A stretch of DNA of 64,000 nt. Origin: Erwinia sp. JUb26 (GTDB lineage: Bacteria; Pseudomonadota; Gammaproteobacteria; Enterobacterales; Enterobacteriaceae). The number at the start of each line of letters is the position of its first letter. The stretch's first letter is position 1. A model generated the notes under the pieces. It made no database searches and was not told where the DNA came from. It saw nothing but the letters and a program-made list of their open reading frames with translations. The stretch covers positions 1-64,000 of the forward strand of contig NZ_RJVB01000013.1 in NCBI RefSeq assembly GCF_003751505.1, given 5' to 3'. The position numbers and the translations under genes are program-made. This document shows, piece after piece, positions 20,049 to 31,580 of this stretch.

Positions 20049-20077
20049 AACGCCACGCTTAGTCGTGGCGTTTTTTG
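20049..20077 (+). terminator. Terminator downstream of rho
   Basis: A 9-bp stem AACGCCACG/CGTGGCGTT with 6-nt loop and six T's, 80 bp after the rho stop. The following 177 bp up to wecA must hold the ECA operon promoter; I see no unambiguous -35/-10 pair. Confidence 0.93.
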
Positions 20078-20254
20078 TTTTTGACCTATACGCTAACCGG
20101 TTAAGGGAGAACTAAACCTGGTGTATGGTGCAGGACTGCAATAAAACGACGTTAGTTTTGCTCGTCCTGATCGATTAAATCAGAATTACACGGATGATTA
20201 TGGCACTAATTTTGCTTATAACATTACGCAATTCTTCGCAGAGAGCTGATTAAT

Positions 20255-21343
20255 GTGAATTTACTCAATATGAGTACTGAGCTTGCACTGACTTTTGTTT
20301 TTTCGCTGGCGTTTCTATTTTTTGCCCGTAAGGCAGCTAAGAAAATCGGTCTGGTTGACAGACCTAACTATCGCAAGCGCCATCAGGGCGTGATCCCGCT
20401 GGTGGGTGGTATTTCCGTGTTTGCCGGCAGCTGCTTCGCTTTTGCCATTTCCGATTACTACATTCCCCATTTTATGCTTTATCTGGGATGTGCAGGCAGC
20501 CTGGTGCTGGTTGGCGCTCTGGATGACCGCTTTGATATCAGCGTGAAACTTCGTGCCGTGGTTCAGGCTGGCGTCGCCGTGGTGATGATGGTGAAGGCCA
20601 AGCTGTATCTGTTCAGCCTGGGCCACATTTTTGGCCCCTGGGAACTGGTCGTTGGTCCGTTTGGCTACGTGCTGACGCTGTTTGCCGTCTGGGCCGCGAT
20701 CAACGCCTTTAATATGGTTGACGGAATTGATGGCCTGCTGGGCGGCCTGTCCTGCGTTTCATTTATGGCGATGGGCATCATCCTGCTCTTTGACGGCCAG
20801 ACCAGCCTGGCGATGTGGTGTTTCACGATGATCGCTGCCATTGTCCCCTATATTCTGCTTAATCTCGGGATGTGCGGTGGTCGCTACAAGGTCTTTATGG
20901 GCGATGCCGGCAGCACCCTGATCGGCTTCACGATTATCTGGATCCTGCTGGCCGCCACCCAGGGGGAAAGCCACCCGATCACCCCGGTTACCGCGCTGTG
21001 GTTGATCGCTATTCCTTTGATGGATATGGTCGCTATTATGTATCGCCGTCTTAGCAAAGGGATGAGCCCTTTCTCGGCAGATCGTCAGCATATTCATCAC
21101 CTTATTATGCGTGCGGGCTTTACCTCACGGCAGGCATTTATGCTGATTACGCTGGCGGCCGCGCTGCTGGCGGCGATCGGTGTGCTGGGCGAATACCTGA
21201 GTTTCACCCCGGAATGGGTGATGCTGATCCTGTTTTTACTGGCTTTTATGCTTTACGGCTACTGTATAAAACGCGCCTGGCGCGTTGCGCGGATGATCAA
21301 ACGTATCAAGCGTCGCCTGCGTAATAACAATAACGATAGCTAA
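20255..21343 (+). CDS. wecA: UDP-GlcNAc:undecaprenyl-phosphate GlcNAc-1-phosphate transferase WecA
   Basis: A 362-residue polytopic inner-membrane enzyme that begins ECA (and often O-antigen) synthesis by making GlcNAc-PP-undecaprenol. Family motifs are VGALDDRFD, NMVDGIDGLLGG and the cytosolic HIHH (RQHIHHLI); about 11 hydrophobic segments are visible. The start is GTG at 20255 (MNLLNMSTE..., like E. coli MNLL...). First gene of the ECA operon. Confidence 0.97.
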   Translation: MNLLNMSTELALTFVFSLAFLFFARKAAKKIGLVDRPNYRKRHQGVIPLVGGISVFAGSCFAFAISDYYIPHFMLYLGCAGSLVLVGALDDRFDISVKLRAVVQAGVAVVMMVKAKLYLFSLGHIFGPWELVVGPFGYVLTLFAVWAAINAFNMVDGIDGLLGGLSCVSFMAMGIILLFDGQTSLAMWCFTMIAAIVPYILLNLGMCGGRYKVFMGDAGSTLIGFTIIWILLAATQGESHPITPVTALWLIAIPLMDMVAIMYRRLSKGMSPFSADRQHIHHLIMRAGFTSRQAFMLITLAAALLAAIGVLGEYLSFTPEWVMLILFLLAFMLYGYCIKRAWRVARMIKRIKRRLRNNNNDS

Positions 21344-21389
21344 ACTTTTTAACTGATTGATAGATGCCCTGACAATAAGGAAATGATGT

Positions 21390-22451
21390 ATGACCCATCC
21401 TGTTGCTGCCGATAACGAGCTGGATATTCGCGGTCTTTGCTGCGCGCTATGGCGCGGTAAATTCTGGATTATTGGTGGAGGTGTGCTGTTTGCTCTGCTG
21501 GCCTGGATTTACACGCTGCTGGTTACGCCGAAATGGAGCACCACGGCCATTACCGATCGGCCAACGGTTAACATGCTGTCCGGCTTCTATTCCCAGCAGC
21601 AGTTCCTGAATAACCTGGATCAGCGTGCTGGTAATCTCAGTCTGAACGCGCCACAGCCCACGGTGATGGATGAAGCCTACCAGGAATTTATCATGCAGCT
21701 TTCCGCCTGGGATACCCGGCGCGACTTCTGGCTGCAGTCCGATTACTACAAGCAGCGCCAGACCGGTAGCGCGCGGGAAAATGCGGCGCTGCTGGATGAG
21801 TTGATTGCCAACATCCAGTTCCAACCGGCGGACGCGGCGAAAAACATCAATGACACCGTTAAGCTGATAGCCGAAACCTCGGGGGATGCCAATACGCTGC
21901 TGCGCCAGTACGTGGCCTTCGCCAATGCGCGCGCGACAACGCATCTTAACGAAGAAGTGACCGGTGCCTGGGCGGCACGCAGCATCCAGTTGAAAGCGCA
22001 GATTAAGCGCCAGGAGGCCGTGGCCACTGCGATTTACGATCGTGAGATCCACAGCGTTGAGCAGGCGCTGAAGATTGCCCAGCAGCAGGGCTTCGAGCAG
22101 ACGAAAACCGATACGCCGTCCGAACAGCTACCGGATTCCGAACTGTTCCTGCTGGGGCGGCCAATGCTGCAGGCGCGGCTGGAAAACCTGCGTGCCAGCG
22201 GCCCTTCTTACGATGTTGAGTACGACCAGAACCGTGCCATGCTGGCCACGCTCAACGTCGGGCCAACGCTGGTTAAGTCATTCCAGACCTGGCGCTATCT
22301 GCGTACGCCGGAAGAGCCGGTAACCCGTGACAGCCCGCGCCGTCTGTTATTGATGATCATGTGGGGAGCGGTAGGAGCCCTGACCGGTGCCGGGACCGCG
22401 CTGATACGCCGACCTCGCAAGGGTCATGTTGTTAATCAACGGACCAATTGA
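21390..22451 (+). CDS. wzzE: ECA polysaccharide chain-length modulation protein WzzE
   Basis: A 353-residue Wzz-type copolymerase with two membrane segments (about residues 28-48 and near 320-340) flanking a large periplasmic helical domain. It sets the number of ECA trisaccharide repeats added by WzyE. Similar in length to the E. coli protein (about 348). AAGGAAATG spans the ribosome site and lies 6 nt before ATG. Confidence 0.95.
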   Translation: MTHPVAADNELDIRGLCCALWRGKFWIIGGGVLFALLAWIYTLLVTPKWSTTAITDRPTVNMLSGFYSQQQFLNNLDQRAGNLSLNAPQPTVMDEAYQEFIMQLSAWDTRRDFWLQSDYYKQRQTGSARENAALLDELIANIQFQPADAAKNINDTVKLIAETSGDANTLLRQYVAFANARATTHLNEEVTGAWAARSIQLKAQIKRQEAVATAIYDREIHSVEQALKIAQQQGFEQTKTDTPSEQLPDSELFLLGRPMLQARLENLRASGPSYDVEYDQNRAMLATLNVGPTLVKSFQTWRYLRTPEEPVTRDSPRRLLLMIMWGAVGALTGAGTALIRRPRKGHVVNQRTN

Positions 22452-22461
22452 GAGAGCGCCG

Positions 22462-23592
22462 GTGAAAGTATTAACGGTTTTTGGCACGCGCCCTGAGGCG
22501 ATAAAAATGGCCCCGCTGGTCCATGCGCTGGCGCAGGACCACGAAATTGAGTCCCGCCTGTGCGTCACCGCTCAGCACCGTGAGATGCTGGATCAGGTAC
22601 TGCACCTGTTCTCACTGGTGCCGGATTACGATCTGAATATCATGCGTCCGGGACAGGGGCTGACCGAAATCACCAGCCGCATCCTTGAAGGGTTGAAAAC
22701 GGTGTTTGCCGACTTTACCCCCGATGTGGTGCTGGTTCATGGCGATACCACCACCACGCTGGCAGCCAGCCTGGCGGCGTTTTATCACCGCATCCCCGTC
22801 GGGCACATTGAAGCGGGCTTGCGCACCGGGGATCTCTATTCCCCCTGGCCTGAAGAGGCCAACCGCACGCTGACCGGGCACCTCGCCAGCTACCATTTCG
22901 CGCCGACCGAACGTTCCCGGCAGAACCTGCTGCGTGAAAATCTGCCTGATTCGCGGATTTTTGTGACCGGCAATACGGTGATCGATGCGCTGTTCTGGGT
23001 ACGGGACCGCGTGCTGAACGATGACAGCCTGCGCACCAGCCTTGCGGCGCGCTATCCGTTCCTGGATGCCGATAAAAAGCTGCTGCTGGTGACCGGACAT
23101 CGTCGGGAGAGCTTTGGCGGCGGTTTTGAGCGTATTTGTAACGCGCTGGCGGAGATCGCCCGCCTGAATCCGCAGCTGCAGATCGTCTACCCGGTCCACC
23201 TCAACCCGAACGTCAGCGAGCCGGTGAATCGCATCCTGAAAGGTATCGACAACATCATCCTGATTGAGCCGCAGGAGTATCTGCCGTTTGTCTGGCTGAT
23301 GGACAGGGCCTGGCTGATCCTCACCGATTCCGGCGGCATTCAGGAAGAGGCGCCGTCGCTGGGAAAACCGGTGCTGGTGATGCGGGATGCGACTGAACGC
23401 CCCGAAGCGATTGAGGCCGGTACGGTCAGGCTGGTGGGGACGGACGGTGCCAAAATAGTGAGTGAAGTGACCCGCCTGCTGACCGATGAGGCCGCATGGC
23501 AAACGATGAGTCACGCACATAATCCCTACGGCGACGGGCTCGCCTGCCAGCGCATCGTGCAGGCCTTAAAAAATAATCGGATTACATTATGA
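22462..23592 (+). CDS. wecB: UDP-N-acetylglucosamine 2-epimerase (non-hydrolysing)
   Basis: A 376-residue epimerase making UDP-ManNAc for ECA. Conserved segments: [35 protein letters not shown] and [11 protein letters not shown]. The GTG at 22462 ([13 protein letters not shown]) gives exactly the E. coli length; a frame that stays open further upstream overlaps wzzE and has no similarity. The stop overlaps wecC by 4 nt. Confidence 0.97.
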   Translation: MKVLTVFGTRPEAIKMAPLVHALAQDHEIESRLCVTAQHREMLDQVLHLFSLVPDYDLNIMRPGQGLTEITSRILEGLKTVFADFTPDVVLVHGDTTTTLAASLAAFYHRIPVGHIEAGLRTGDLYSPWPEEANRTLTGHLASYHFAPTERSRQNLLRENLPDSRIFVTGNTVIDALFWVRDRVLNDDSLRTSLAARYPFLDADKKLLLVTGHRRESFGGGFERICNALAEIARLNPQLQIVYPVHLNPNVSEPVNRILKGIDNIILIEPQEYLPFVWLMDRAWLILTDSGGIQEEAPSLGKPVLVMRDATERPEAIEAGTVRLVGTDGAKIVSEVTRLLTDEAAWQTMSHAHNPYGDGLACQRIVQALKNNRITL

Positions 23593-24851
23593 ATTTCAAC
23601 ACCATTTCAGTTATTGGCCTGGGGTATATCGGCCTGCCAACCGCCGCGGCCTTTGCCTCACGCCAGAAGCAGGTTATCGGCATTGACGTGAATGCCCACG
23701 CAGTGGATACCATTAATCGCGGTGAGATCCATATCGTTGAGCCCGATCTCGATCGGGTGGTGAAAACCGCCGTTGAGGGCGGGTTTTTACGCGCCGCGAC
23801 CCGCCCTGAACCCGCCGATGCCTTTCTGATCGCCGTTCCTACACCGTTTGAAGGTGACCATCAGCCAGATATGTCCTATGTTCGCGCCGCTGCGGCCTCG
23901 ATTGCGCCGGTGCTGAAGAAAGGCGATCTGGTGATCCTGGAGTCTACGTCGCCGGTCGGTGCTACCGAGCAGATGGCCGAATGGCTGGCCGGCGAACGTC
24001 CTGACCTGAGCTTCCCGCAGCAGGCGGGCGACGCGTCGGATATCCACATTGCCTACTGCCCGGAGCGCGTGCTGCCGGGGCAGGTGATGGTTGAGCTGTT
24101 TAAAAACGATCGGGTCATCGGCGGCATGACCGCCACCAGTTCGCAGCGGGCCTGCGACCTCTACAATCTGTTCCTTGAGGGTGAGTGCGTGGTGACCAAC
24201 GCCCGCACCGCAGAAATGTGCAAACTCACCGAGAACAGCTTCCGCGACGTTAACATCGCCTTTGCCAACGAACTCTCGCTGATCTGCGCCGAGCAGCAGA
24301 TTAATGTCTGGGAATTAATCCGTCTGGCTAACCGCCATCCGCGGGTGAACATCCTGCAGCCGGGTCCGGGCGTAGGTGGCCACTGCATCGCCGTCGACCC
24401 GTGGTTTATCGTCGCGCAAAACCCGCAGCAGTCGCGCTTGATCCGCACCGCGCGTGAAGTAAACGACGCAAAACCTCACTGGGTACTTGAACAGGTGAAG
24501 CAGCAGGTGACAGAGTGCCTGATGGCCAGCAATAAGCGCGCCAGCGACCTGAAAATTGCCTGCTTCGGCCTGGCGTTTAAGCCGGACATCGACGATCTAC
24601 GCGAAAGCCCGGCGATGCAGGTTACCCGGCTGATTGCCGACTGGCATCAGGGCAGCACGCTGGTGGTGGAACCGCACGTGCAGCAGCTACCGGAAAAACT
24701 GCGGGATAAAGTCACGCTGTTGGCGCTGGACGATGCGCTTCAGCAGGCGGATGTGCTGGTGATGCTGGTCGATCACCGCCAGTTCAAAGCCATTCAGCCT
24801 GAAGCCGTGCAGCAACGTTTTATCGTCGATACCAAAGGCGTATGGCGATGA
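23589..24851 (+). CDS. wecC: UDP-N-acetyl-D-mannosamine dehydrogenase
   Basis: A 420-residue NAD-dependent dehydrogenase oxidising UDP-ManNAc to UDP-ManNAcA, the second sugar of the ECA repeat. The Rossmann motif [11 protein letters not shown] is at residues 10-20 and the C-terminal UDP-binding half contains [13 protein letters not shown]. Unlike in E. coli, the next gene is wecD: rffG and rffH are not between them. Confidence 0.97.
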   Translation: MNFNTISVIGLGYIGLPTAAAFASRQKQVIGIDVNAHAVDTINRGEIHIVEPDLDRVVKTAVEGGFLRAATRPEPADAFLIAVPTPFEGDHQPDMSYVRAAAASIAPVLKKGDLVILESTSPVGATEQMAEWLAGERPDLSFPQQAGDASDIHIAYCPERVLPGQVMVELFKNDRVIGGMTATSSQRACDLYNLFLEGECVVTNARTAEMCKLTENSFRDVNIAFANELSLICAEQQINVWELIRLANRHPRVNILQPGPGVGGHCIAVDPWFIVAQNPQQSRLIRTAREVNDAKPHWVLEQVKQQVTECLMASNKRASDLKIACFGLAFKPDIDDLRESPAMQVTRLIADWHQGSTLVVEPHVQQLPEKLRDKVTLLALDDALQQADVLVMLVDHRQFKAIQPEAVQQRFIVDTKGVWR

Positions 24852-24887
24852 TCGCCGTTTCTGCTTTTCATGCCCGTGGAGTTGCGT

Positions 24888-25583
24888 ATGTTTGCCACGC
24901 TTAAACCCCTCGCATGGGAAAATGAATTTTTTGGTCAGCGGAGTGCCCTGCTGGAGTTGCAGGGCGAAAAGCCGCTGGCACTCGCCGCGCTGGATGACTG
25001 GCCGCTGGTGCAGGTGAAAGTGCTGGCTCAGCAGAGTGCCGAGCTGGATGCGCTTAGCGCGCTGGGCTTTAGCATGGTGGAAGGGGAAGCGGACTGCGTG
25101 CTGGGAATTACCCCTGCCGAGCGCCCAACCGGGATTCGTATCGCCCGCGCCGAACATATTCCGGCCCTGCGCCAGGCGGCGAGTGAAGCCTTTATCTGGA
25201 GCCGCTTTCGTGCGCCCTGGTTTGCCGTTGGTGACAGCGGACGTTTCTACGCGCAGTGGATCGAAAACGCCGTGCGCGGCACTTTCGACCATCAGTGCCT
25301 GCTGGCGGTGGATGAACAGGGCGCTATGCAGGGCTTTGTTTCCCTGCGCGAGCTGGAGGACGGGACGGCGCGCATTGGGCTGCTGGCCGTGCTGCCCGCT
25401 TATCAGGGATTAGGCATTGGTCAGCGGCTGATGGATGCGGCAAATGACTGGTGCCGCGCCAGACGCCTGACTCGACTTCACGTTGCAACGCAGCTGGGCA
25501 ACCTTGCTGCGTTGCGTCTCTATCTTCGCTGCGGTGGCGTGATTGAACGTACCGCCTACTGGTTATACAGGAAAACGCCATGA
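24888..25583 (+). CDS. wecD: dTDP-4-amino-4,6-dideoxygalactose N-acetyltransferase WecD
   Basis: A 231-residue GNAT-family acetyltransferase that completes dTDP-Fuc4NAc, the third ECA sugar. The family-specific segment FRAPWF..SGRFYAQWIENAVRGTFDHQC is visible, and the acetyl-CoA loop is in LPAYQGLGIGQRLM, better preserved than in E. coli. The start at 24888 is preferred because GGAG (24878-24881) lies 6 nt upstream; an ATG at 24870 is in frame but lacks a ribosome site. Overlaps wecE by 4 nt. Confidence 0.93.
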   Translation: MFATLKPLAWENEFFGQRSALLELQGEKPLALAALDDWPLVQVKVLAQQSAELDALSALGFSMVEGEADCVLGITPAERPTGIRIARAEHIPALRQAASEAFIWSRFRAPWFAVGDSGRFYAQWIENAVRGTFDHQCLLAVDEQGAMQGFVSLRELEDGTARIGLLAVLPAYQGLGIGQRLMDAANDWCRARRLTRLHVATQLGNLAALRLYLRCGGVIERTAYWLYRKTP

Positions 25584-26710
25584 TCCCGTTTAACGCGCCA
25601 CCGGTGGTGGGAACTGAACTCGAATATATGCAGTCGGCCATGGGCAGCGGCAAGCTGTGCGGCGATGGTGGCTTTACCCGCCGCTGCCAGCAGTGGATGG
25701 AACAGCGGTTTGGCAGCCGTAAGGTGCTGCTGACGCCGTCCTGTACCGCCTCGCTGGAAATGGCGGCGATCCTGATCAACATCCAGCCCGGTGATGAGGT
25801 GATCATGCCGAGCTACACCTTCGTCTCAACCGCCAATGCCTTCGTTCTGCGCGGCGCCACCATTGTCTTTATCGACGTGCGCCCGGATACAATGAATCTT
25901 GACGAGACGCTGATTGAAGCGGCGATCACCGAGCGCACTAAGGCGATCGTGCCGGTCCACTATGCGGGCGTGGCCTGCGAAATGGACACCATTATGGCGC
26001 TGGCAAAGAAGCATAAACTCTGGGTGATTGAAGATGCCGCACAGGGCGTGATGTCGACGTATAAAGGCCGCGCGCTGGGTACGATTGGCCATATTGGCTG
26101 CTTCAGCTTCCATGAGACAAAAAACTACACCGCCGGGGGCGAGGGCGGTGCGACGCTGATTAACGATGCGGCGCTGGTTGAGCGTGCGGAAATCATTCGC
26201 GAAAAAGGCACCAACCGCAGTCAGTTCTTCCGCGGCCAGGTCGACAAATATACCTGGCGCGATATCGGTTCAAGCTACCTGATGGCCGATCTGCAGGCCG
26301 CCTATCTCTGGGCGCAGCTGGAAGCCGCAGAGCGCATCAACCAGCAGCGTTTACACCTCTGGAAAAATTATTACACCGCGCTGGAACCGTTCGCCGAGCG
26401 CGGGCGGATCGATCTACCGGTCATCCCGGCAGACTGTGAGCACAACGCGCATATGTTCTACCTGAAGCTGCGCGATAATGACGATCGCACCGCCCTGATT
26501 TCCTGGCTAAAAGAGGCGGAAATCATGGCTGTGTTCCACTATATCCCGCTGCACAGTTCGCCTGCCGGACAGCGCTTTGGCCGTTTCCACGGCACCGATC
26601 GCTACACCCAGCAGGACAGCGATCGTCTGCTGAGGCTGCCGCTGTTCTATAACCTTTCTGATAATAATCAGAAAACGGTGATTGGCTCCTTACGCAGCTA
26701 TCTTTCCTGA
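25580..26710 (+). CDS. wecE: dTDP-4-amino-4,6-dideoxygalactose transaminase WecE
   Basis: A 376-residue DegT/DnrJ/EryC1-family PLP aminotransferase that makes the amino sugar acetylated by WecD. The PLP lysine lies in FHETKNYTAGGEGG. Length is the same as in E. coli. Its substrate, dTDP-4-keto-6-deoxyglucose, must come from an rmlA/rmlB-type pair elsewhere because rffGH are absent from this operon. Confidence 0.97.
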   Translation: MIPFNAPPVVGTELEYMQSAMGSGKLCGDGGFTRRCQQWMEQRFGSRKVLLTPSCTASLEMAAILINIQPGDEVIMPSYTFVSTANAFVLRGATIVFIDVRPDTMNLDETLIEAAITERTKAIVPVHYAGVACEMDTIMALAKKHKLWVIEDAAQGVMSTYKGRALGTIGHIGCFSFHETKNYTAGGEGGATLINDAALVERAEIIREKGTNRSQFFRGQVDKYTWRDIGSSYLMADLQAAYLWAQLEAAERINQQRLHLWKNYYTALEPFAERGRIDLPVIPADCEHNAHMFYLKLRDNDDRTALISWLKEAEIMAVFHYIPLHSSPAGQRFGRFHGTDRYTQQDSDRLLRLPLFYNLSDNNQKTVIGSLRSYLS

Positions 26711-26711
26711 T

Positions 26712-27959
26712 ATGTCGCTGGCCAGAGCTTCCGTGTGGACCGCCGCGTCCACACTGATAAAAATTGCCGCCGGTTTGCTGGTGGTGAAGATGCTAGCGGT
26801 GTCGTACGGCCCGTCGGGCGTGGGGCAGGCGGGTAACTTCCGCCAGTTGATTACCGTGCTGGGCGTGCTGGCCGGGGCGGGGATATTTAACGGCGTGACC
26901 AAGCTGGTGGCGCAGCATCAGCAGCAGCCGATGGAGTTGCGTGCGGTGACCGGCACGGCTTCGTGCATGGTTCTCGGCTTCTCGCTGCTGCTGGCGGTCG
27001 GTTTTCTGCTGTTTGCCGCCCCCATCAGCCAGGCACTGTTTGATGATGTGAAGTACCAGCAGGTGATTCGCATCGTGGCGTTTTTACAGCTGGGCATCGC
27101 CTGGGCTAACCTGGCGCTGGCGATCGTCAAAGGTTTCCGCGATGCGGCCGGGAATGCGCTGGCGCTGATCGTCGGTAGCGTTATAGGGGTAGCGGCATGG
27201 TTTGTCTGCTACTGGCTGGGTGGCTACAGCGGCGCGCTGGTTGGGCTGGCGATGGTGCCCGCGCTGGTGATGATCCCGGCGATGGCGGTGCTGGCCCGGC
27301 GCGACCATCTGCCGATGCGCTATCTGCTGCCAATGTGGCAGCCGCAGTATGCCCGTCAGCTCGGCAAGTTTACGGTGATGGCGCTGATTACCGCCGTCAC
27401 GCTGCCGGTGGCGTGGGTGATGATGCGTAATTTGCTGCAGGCGCACGCGGGCTGGGAACAGGTGGGGCTGTGGCAGGGGGTGAGCAGCATCTCCGACGCC
27501 TATCTGCAGTTTATTACCGCCTCGTTTAGCGTCTGGCTGTTGCCAACGCTGGCGCGTCTGGAGAATAAGGCGGATATTTCTCGGGAGATTATGCGTGCGC
27601 TGCGCTTTGTTCTGCCTGCGGTGATGGTCGCCAGTTTCTGCGTCTGGCTGCTGCGCGACTTCGCCATCTGGCTGCTGTTTTCCAGCCAGTTTACCGGCAT
27701 GCGCGACCTGTTTGTCTGGCAGCTGATTGGCGATGTGCTGAAGGTCGGCTGCTATGTCTTTGGCTATCTGGTGATCGCCAAAGCGTCCCTGCGTTTTTAC
27801 ATTCTGACTGAAGTGAGCCAGTTTATCCTGCTCACTGGATTTTCCCGCTGGCTGATCCCGCTGCACGGTGCAGCAGGGGCAGCGCAGGCATATATGGCGA
27901 CCTATATCGCTTACTTTGCGCTCTGTGCAGGCGTATTTACTCTCTACCGTAGACGATAA
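26712..27959 (+). CDS. wzxE: Lipid III flippase WzxE
   Basis: A 415-residue polysaccharide transporter of the MATE-like PST family with about 12 membrane segments. It flips undecaprenyl-linked ECA trisaccharide to the periplasmic face. The start at 26712 ([13 protein letters not shown]) is one base after the wecE stop and matches the E. coli N-terminus; the longer frame runs into wecE. The stop TAA shares a base with the wecF ATG. Confidence 0.96.
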   Translation: MSLARASVWTAASTLIKIAAGLLVVKMLAVSYGPSGVGQAGNFRQLITVLGVLAGAGIFNGVTKLVAQHQQQPMELRAVTGTASCMVLGFSLLLAVGFLLFAAPISQALFDDVKYQQVIRIVAFLQLGIAWANLALAIVKGFRDAAGNALALIVGSVIGVAAWFVCYWLGGYSGALVGLAMVPALVMIPAMAVLARRDHLPMRYLLPMWQPQYARQLGKFTVMALITAVTLPVAWVMMRNLLQAHAGWEQVGLWQGVSSISDAYLQFITASFSVWLLPTLARLENKADISREIMRALRFVLPAVMVASFCVWLLRDFAIWLLFSSQFTGMRDLFVWQLIGDVLKVGCYVFGYLVIAKASLRFYILTEVSQFILLTGFSRWLIPLHGAAGAAQAYMATYIAYFALCAGVFTLYRRR

Positions 27960-29035
27960 TGACCACAGTAATCCATCTTTTAGGCTCGGATATACCGCAT
28001 CATAATCAGACGGTTCTGGGCTTTTTTAACCAGGTAATGTATGACGTGGTGCCCACGGCGGCCCCGCGTCAGTTCTGGCTGGTATCAAACCAGCCCTCTG
28101 TGGCCGAGCAGTACCCCCGGCTGCAGATCCGCGCGTTTACCGATAAAAGTGCGCTGGCTGAAGCGGTCATCGATCTGGCTCGTCGGCAGCGCGACACGCG
28201 TTTCTTCTGCCACGGGCAGTTTAATCCTAAGCTTTGGCTGGCGCTGCTGTCAGGCAAGATTTCACGATCACAGCTCTACTGGCATATCTGGGGCGCTGAC
28301 CTGTATGAGGATGCGACCAGCCTGAAATTCCGCCTGTTCTATCTGCTGCGTCGTCAGGCGCAGAAGCGCGTGGCGCAGGTGTTTGCGACCCGGGGTGACA
28401 TCACCCATTTTCATCAGCGCCACCCGCACGTGCCCGCGTCGCTGCTCTATTTCCCGACGCGGCTGGCACAGAACGTGCCGACTGCTCAACCGCATCAGGG
28501 GCCACTGACGATCCTGCTGGGTAACTCGGGCGATGCCAGCAACCGCCATATCCAGGCGCTACAGGAGATCCATCAGCAGTTTGGCAGTGACGTGAAGGTT
28601 GTGGTTCCGCTGGGCTATCCGGCGAATAACGACGCCTATATTGCTCGCGTGCGTGCCGCTTCGGATGCGCTGTTTACCTCCGGTCAGGTACAGCTCCTGA
28701 CGGAGAAAATGGAATTCAACGACTATCTGCAGCTGATCTCTCGCTGCGATCTCGGCTGGTTTATTTTCGAACGGCAGCAGGGTATCGGCACGCTGTGCCT
28801 GCTGATGCAGGCCAATATTCCTTTCGTTCTGAATCGTAAGAACCCGTTCTGGCAGGATCTGGTTGAACAGCAGGTGCCGGTACTGTTTACCGGTGACGCG
28901 CTGGATGCCGCGACGGTTAGTGAGGCGCAGCGGCAGCTGAGCCTGATGGACAAGCAGCAGATCGCCTTCTTTGAACCGGGCTATCTGGCGGGCTGGCAGC
29001 AGGCACTGCGGTTGGTGGAAGGAGAACGCACATGA
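27959..29035 (+). CDS. wecF: TDP-N-acetylfucosamine:lipid II N-acetylfucosaminyltransferase WecF
   Basis: A 358-residue cytosolic-face glycosyltransferase (GT56 family) adding Fuc4NAc to form lipid III. It starts [20 protein letters not shown] and contains the family segments [10 protein letters not shown] and [13 protein letters not shown]. Start and stop overlap the neighbouring genes by 1 and 4 nt, indicating coupling. Confidence 0.96.
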   Translation: MTTVIHLLGSDIPHHNQTVLGFFNQVMYDVVPTAAPRQFWLVSNQPSVAEQYPRLQIRAFTDKSALAEAVIDLARRQRDTRFFCHGQFNPKLWLALLSGKISRSQLYWHIWGADLYEDATSLKFRLFYLLRRQAQKRVAQVFATRGDITHFHQRHPHVPASLLYFPTRLAQNVPTAQPHQGPLTILLGNSGDASNRHIQALQEIHQQFGSDVKVVVPLGYPANNDAYIARVRAASDALFTSGQVQLLTEKMEFNDYLQLISRCDLGWFIFERQQGIGTLCLLMQANIPFVLNRKNPFWQDLVEQQVPVLFTGDALDAATVSEAQRQLSLMDKQQIAFFEPGYLAGWQQALRLVEGERT

Positions 29036-30399
29036 GCTTATTAGAATTTTCCGGGCTGCTGGTCGTCTGGCTGCTGTGCGCAGGATTTATTCTGACGCTG
29101 ACCTGGCGCGAGTTTCGCCGGGTGCGGTTCAACTTTAATGTCTTTTTCTCGCTGCTGTTTCTGCTGACCTTCTTCTTCGGTTTCCCCTTCACCAGCGTAC
29201 TGGTGTTTGGCTTTAACGTCGCCGTGGTACCGCCGGAATACCTGCTTCAGGCGATGCTGGCGGCGGGCTGCTTCTATGCCATCTATTACGTGAGCTATAA
29301 AACCCGGCTGCGCGCGCGCACGACAAAGCCCGCGCGGCAGGTGTTCACCATCAACCGCGTGGAGGCGAACCTGAGCTGGATGCTGCTGGCGCTGGTCGCG
29401 CTGGGCACGGTCAGCGTGTTCTTTATGCACAACGGCTTCCTGCTGTTCAAACTGCACAGCTACAGCCAGATCTTCTCGGCGGATGTCTCGGGCGTTGCCT
29501 TAAAGCGCTTCTTCTACTTCTTTATCCCGGCGATGCTGGTGGTCTACTTCCTGAAGCAGGATTTTCGCGGCTGGCTGCTGTTTTTAATCAGCACCGTGGC
29601 CTTCGGGCTGCTGACCTATGTGATTGTGGGCGGTACGCGCGCCAACATTATTATCGCCTTCGCTCTGTTCCTGTTTATCGGCATCATCCGCGGCTGGATC
29701 ACCCTGTGGATGCTGGTACTGGCGGGCGTCGGCGGTATTGTCGGCATGTTCTGGCTGGCGCTGAAACGCTATAACCTGGATGTGAGCGGCTCGGAGGCGT
29801 TTTATACCTTCCTCTACCTCACCCGCGATACATTCTCGCCGTGGGAGAATTTGGGTTTGCTGCTGCAAAACTACGACAAAATCAGCTTCCAGGGGCTGGC
29901 GCCGATCGTCCGGGATTTCTACGTCTTCATTCCCAGCTGGCTGTGGCACGGTCGTCCGTCGCTGGTGCTAAATAGCGCGAACTACTTCACCTGGGAAGTG
30001 CTGGATAACCATTCCGGGCTGGCGATATCACCGACGCTCATTGGCTCGCTGCTGGTGATGGGCGGGGCGCTGTTTATTCCTCTCGGTGCCGTTGCCGTCG
30101 GACTGATTATCAAGTGGTTTGACTGGCTGTATGAAAAAGGCCAGCAGGAGCAAAACCGCTATAAGGCTGCGATCCTGCAAAGCTTCTGCTTTGGCGCGGT
30201 GTTTAACATGATTGTACTGGCGCGAGAAGGCCTGGATGCGTTTGCTTCCAGAGTGGTGTTCTTCTGTGTCATTTTTGCGGTCTGCGTGGTGGTGGCGAAG
30301 CTGCTTTACTGGTTACTGGATAGCGCCGGATTAGTCCGCGACCGCAACGCTGTTCGCCCACTCGCCGCGCAGCCCGATGCGGGCTCTGGGCCGTTTTGA
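29032..30399 (+). CDS. wzyE: ECA polymerase WzyE
   Basis: A 455-residue integral membrane protein with about 11-12 hydrophobic segments that joins ECA trisaccharide repeats on the periplasmic side. Conserved loops include [11 protein letters not shown] and [14 protein letters not shown]. Similar in size to the E. coli protein (about 450). The ATG overlaps the wecF stop. Confidence 0.96.
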   Translation: MSLLEFSGLLVVWLLCAGFILTLTWREFRRVRFNFNVFFSLLFLLTFFFGFPFTSVLVFGFNVAVVPPEYLLQAMLAAGCFYAIYYVSYKTRLRARTTKPARQVFTINRVEANLSWMLLALVALGTVSVFFMHNGFLLFKLHSYSQIFSADVSGVALKRFFYFFIPAMLVVYFLKQDFRGWLLFLISTVAFGLLTYVIVGGTRANIIIAFALFLFIGIIRGWITLWMLVLAGVGGIVGMFWLALKRYNLDVSGSEAFYTFLYLTRDTFSPWENLGLLLQNYDKISFQGLAPIVRDFYVFIPSWLWHGRPSLVLNSANYFTWEVLDNHSGLAISPTLIGSLLVMGGALFIPLGAVAVGLIIKWFDWLYEKGQQEQNRYKAAILQSFCFGAVFNMIVLAREGLDAFASRVVFFCVIFAVCVVVAKLLYWLLDSAGLVRDRNAVRPLAAQPDAGSGPF

Positions 30400-30421
30400 T
30401 TTCAGACTTAAGGTAAATACC

Positions 30422-31162
30422 ATGCATGCCTCTGTAACCGTGCCGCAGTATCAAATTCGCGGCCTGTCGCTGGCCGGATTTCGCGATATGGCGGAGTTTG
30501 TCGATTACCTCAATCAGGATGGAAAGCTGAAGAGTGGAACGCTGGTGGCGATCAATGCGGAAAAGGTGCTGACGGCGGAGAATGATGCCGAAATCTTCCA
30601 GCTGATTGCCGCTGCAGAATACCGCTATGCCGACGGCATCAGCATTGTGCGTTCGATTCGTAAGAAGTATCCAGAGGCTCAGGTATCCCGTATTGCCGGT
30701 GCCGATCTGTGGGAGGCGCTGATGGAGCGGGCCGGACGCGAGGGGACCCCCGTATTTCTGATCGGTGGGCGTCCTGATGTCCTTGAGCAAACTCAGGATA
30801 AGCTGCGCCGTCAGTGGAATGTGAATATTGTCGGTGTGCAGGATGGCTACTTTACGCCTGACCAGCGCGATGCCGTCCTGGCACGCATGATTGCCAGTGG
30901 GGCAAAGCTGGTGACGGTGGCCATGGGCTCGCCGCGCCAGGAGCTCCTGATGCGTGACTGTAAGGCCGCTTATCCCGATGCGCTGTATATGGGCGTGGGT
31001 GGCACCTATGACGTATTTACCGGGCACGTGAAACGCGCACCCAAAATTTGGCAAAAAATGGGCCTGGAGTGGCTGTATCGCTTACTTTCACAGCCGTCGC
31101 GTCTTAAACGCCAGCTCAGACTGCTGAAATATCTCAACTATCACTGGAAGGGCGATCTTTAA
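30422..31162 (+). CDS. wecG: UDP-N-acetyl-D-mannosaminuronic acid transferase WecG
   Basis: A 246-residue GT26 (WecG/TagA/CpsF) transferase adding ManNAcA to GlcNAc-PP-undecaprenol to form lipid II. Family motifs are VAINAEK, YADGIS, GSPRQE and [17 protein letters not shown]. The start at 30422 follows TAAGG (30410-30414) and gives the E. coli length. Last gene of the ECA operon; yifK, which follows in E. coli, is absent. Confidence 0.96.
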   Translation: MHASVTVPQYQIRGLSLAGFRDMAEFVDYLNQDGKLKSGTLVAINAEKVLTAENDAEIFQLIAAAEYRYADGISIVRSIRKKYPEAQVSRIAGADLWEALMERAGREGTPVFLIGGRPDVLEQTQDKLRRQWNVNIVGVQDGYFTPDQRDAVLARMIASGAKLVTVAMGSPRQELLMRDCKAAYPDALYMGVGGTYDVFTGHVKRAPKIWQKMGLEWLYRLLSQPSRLKRQLRLLKYLNYHWKGDL

Positions 31163-31291
31163 TTTCTGGATAAGTCGCGACGGTAATACGTTGCTGCTGT
31201 GGTTTTTCTGTACGAAAAGGCGGAAAAATGCTGCGAGTTTAGACGGAATGCACAAAGCGTAATCAAACGCGTTTTTTTGTGAAAAAAGCAC

Positions 31292-31320
31292 TGGACAGGT
31301 AGGGCTCCTGTCCGTAGTAT
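31292..31320 (+). promoter_or_regulatory. Candidate promoter of the Arg-His-Leu-Pro-Pro tRNA operon
   Basis: TGGACA (31292-31297), a 17-bp spacer and TAGTAT (31315-31320) lie about 20 bp before the first tRNA. The following sequence is C/G-containing (GCACATCCGC), compatible with stringent control. The rest of the 179-bp wecG-tRNA gap shows nothing else. Confidence 0.5.
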
Positions 31321-31341
31321 GCACATCCGCAACGGCGCTAC

Positions 31342-31418
<77 letters not shown>

Positions 31419-31491
31419 TTAAGTTTGTGCGCAAGAGCTGCGGTGGTATCATTACCGCGTTATAAGCAGTAAGAAGTTGGAAGTAGTTGTG

Positions 31492-31567
31492 GTGGCTATA
31501 GCTCAGTTGGTAGAGCCCTGGATTGTGATTCCAGTTGTCGTGGGTTCGAGTCCCATTAGCCACCCCA
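31492..31567 (+). tRNA. hisR: tRNA-His (anticodon GTG)
   Basis: 76 nt with encoded CCA and anticodon loop TTGTGAT. The G at 31491 supplies the extra 5' G-1 that pairs with C73, the identity element for histidyl-tRNA synthetase. Confidence 0.98.
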
Positions 31568-31580
31568 GATTTTGTTGAAT

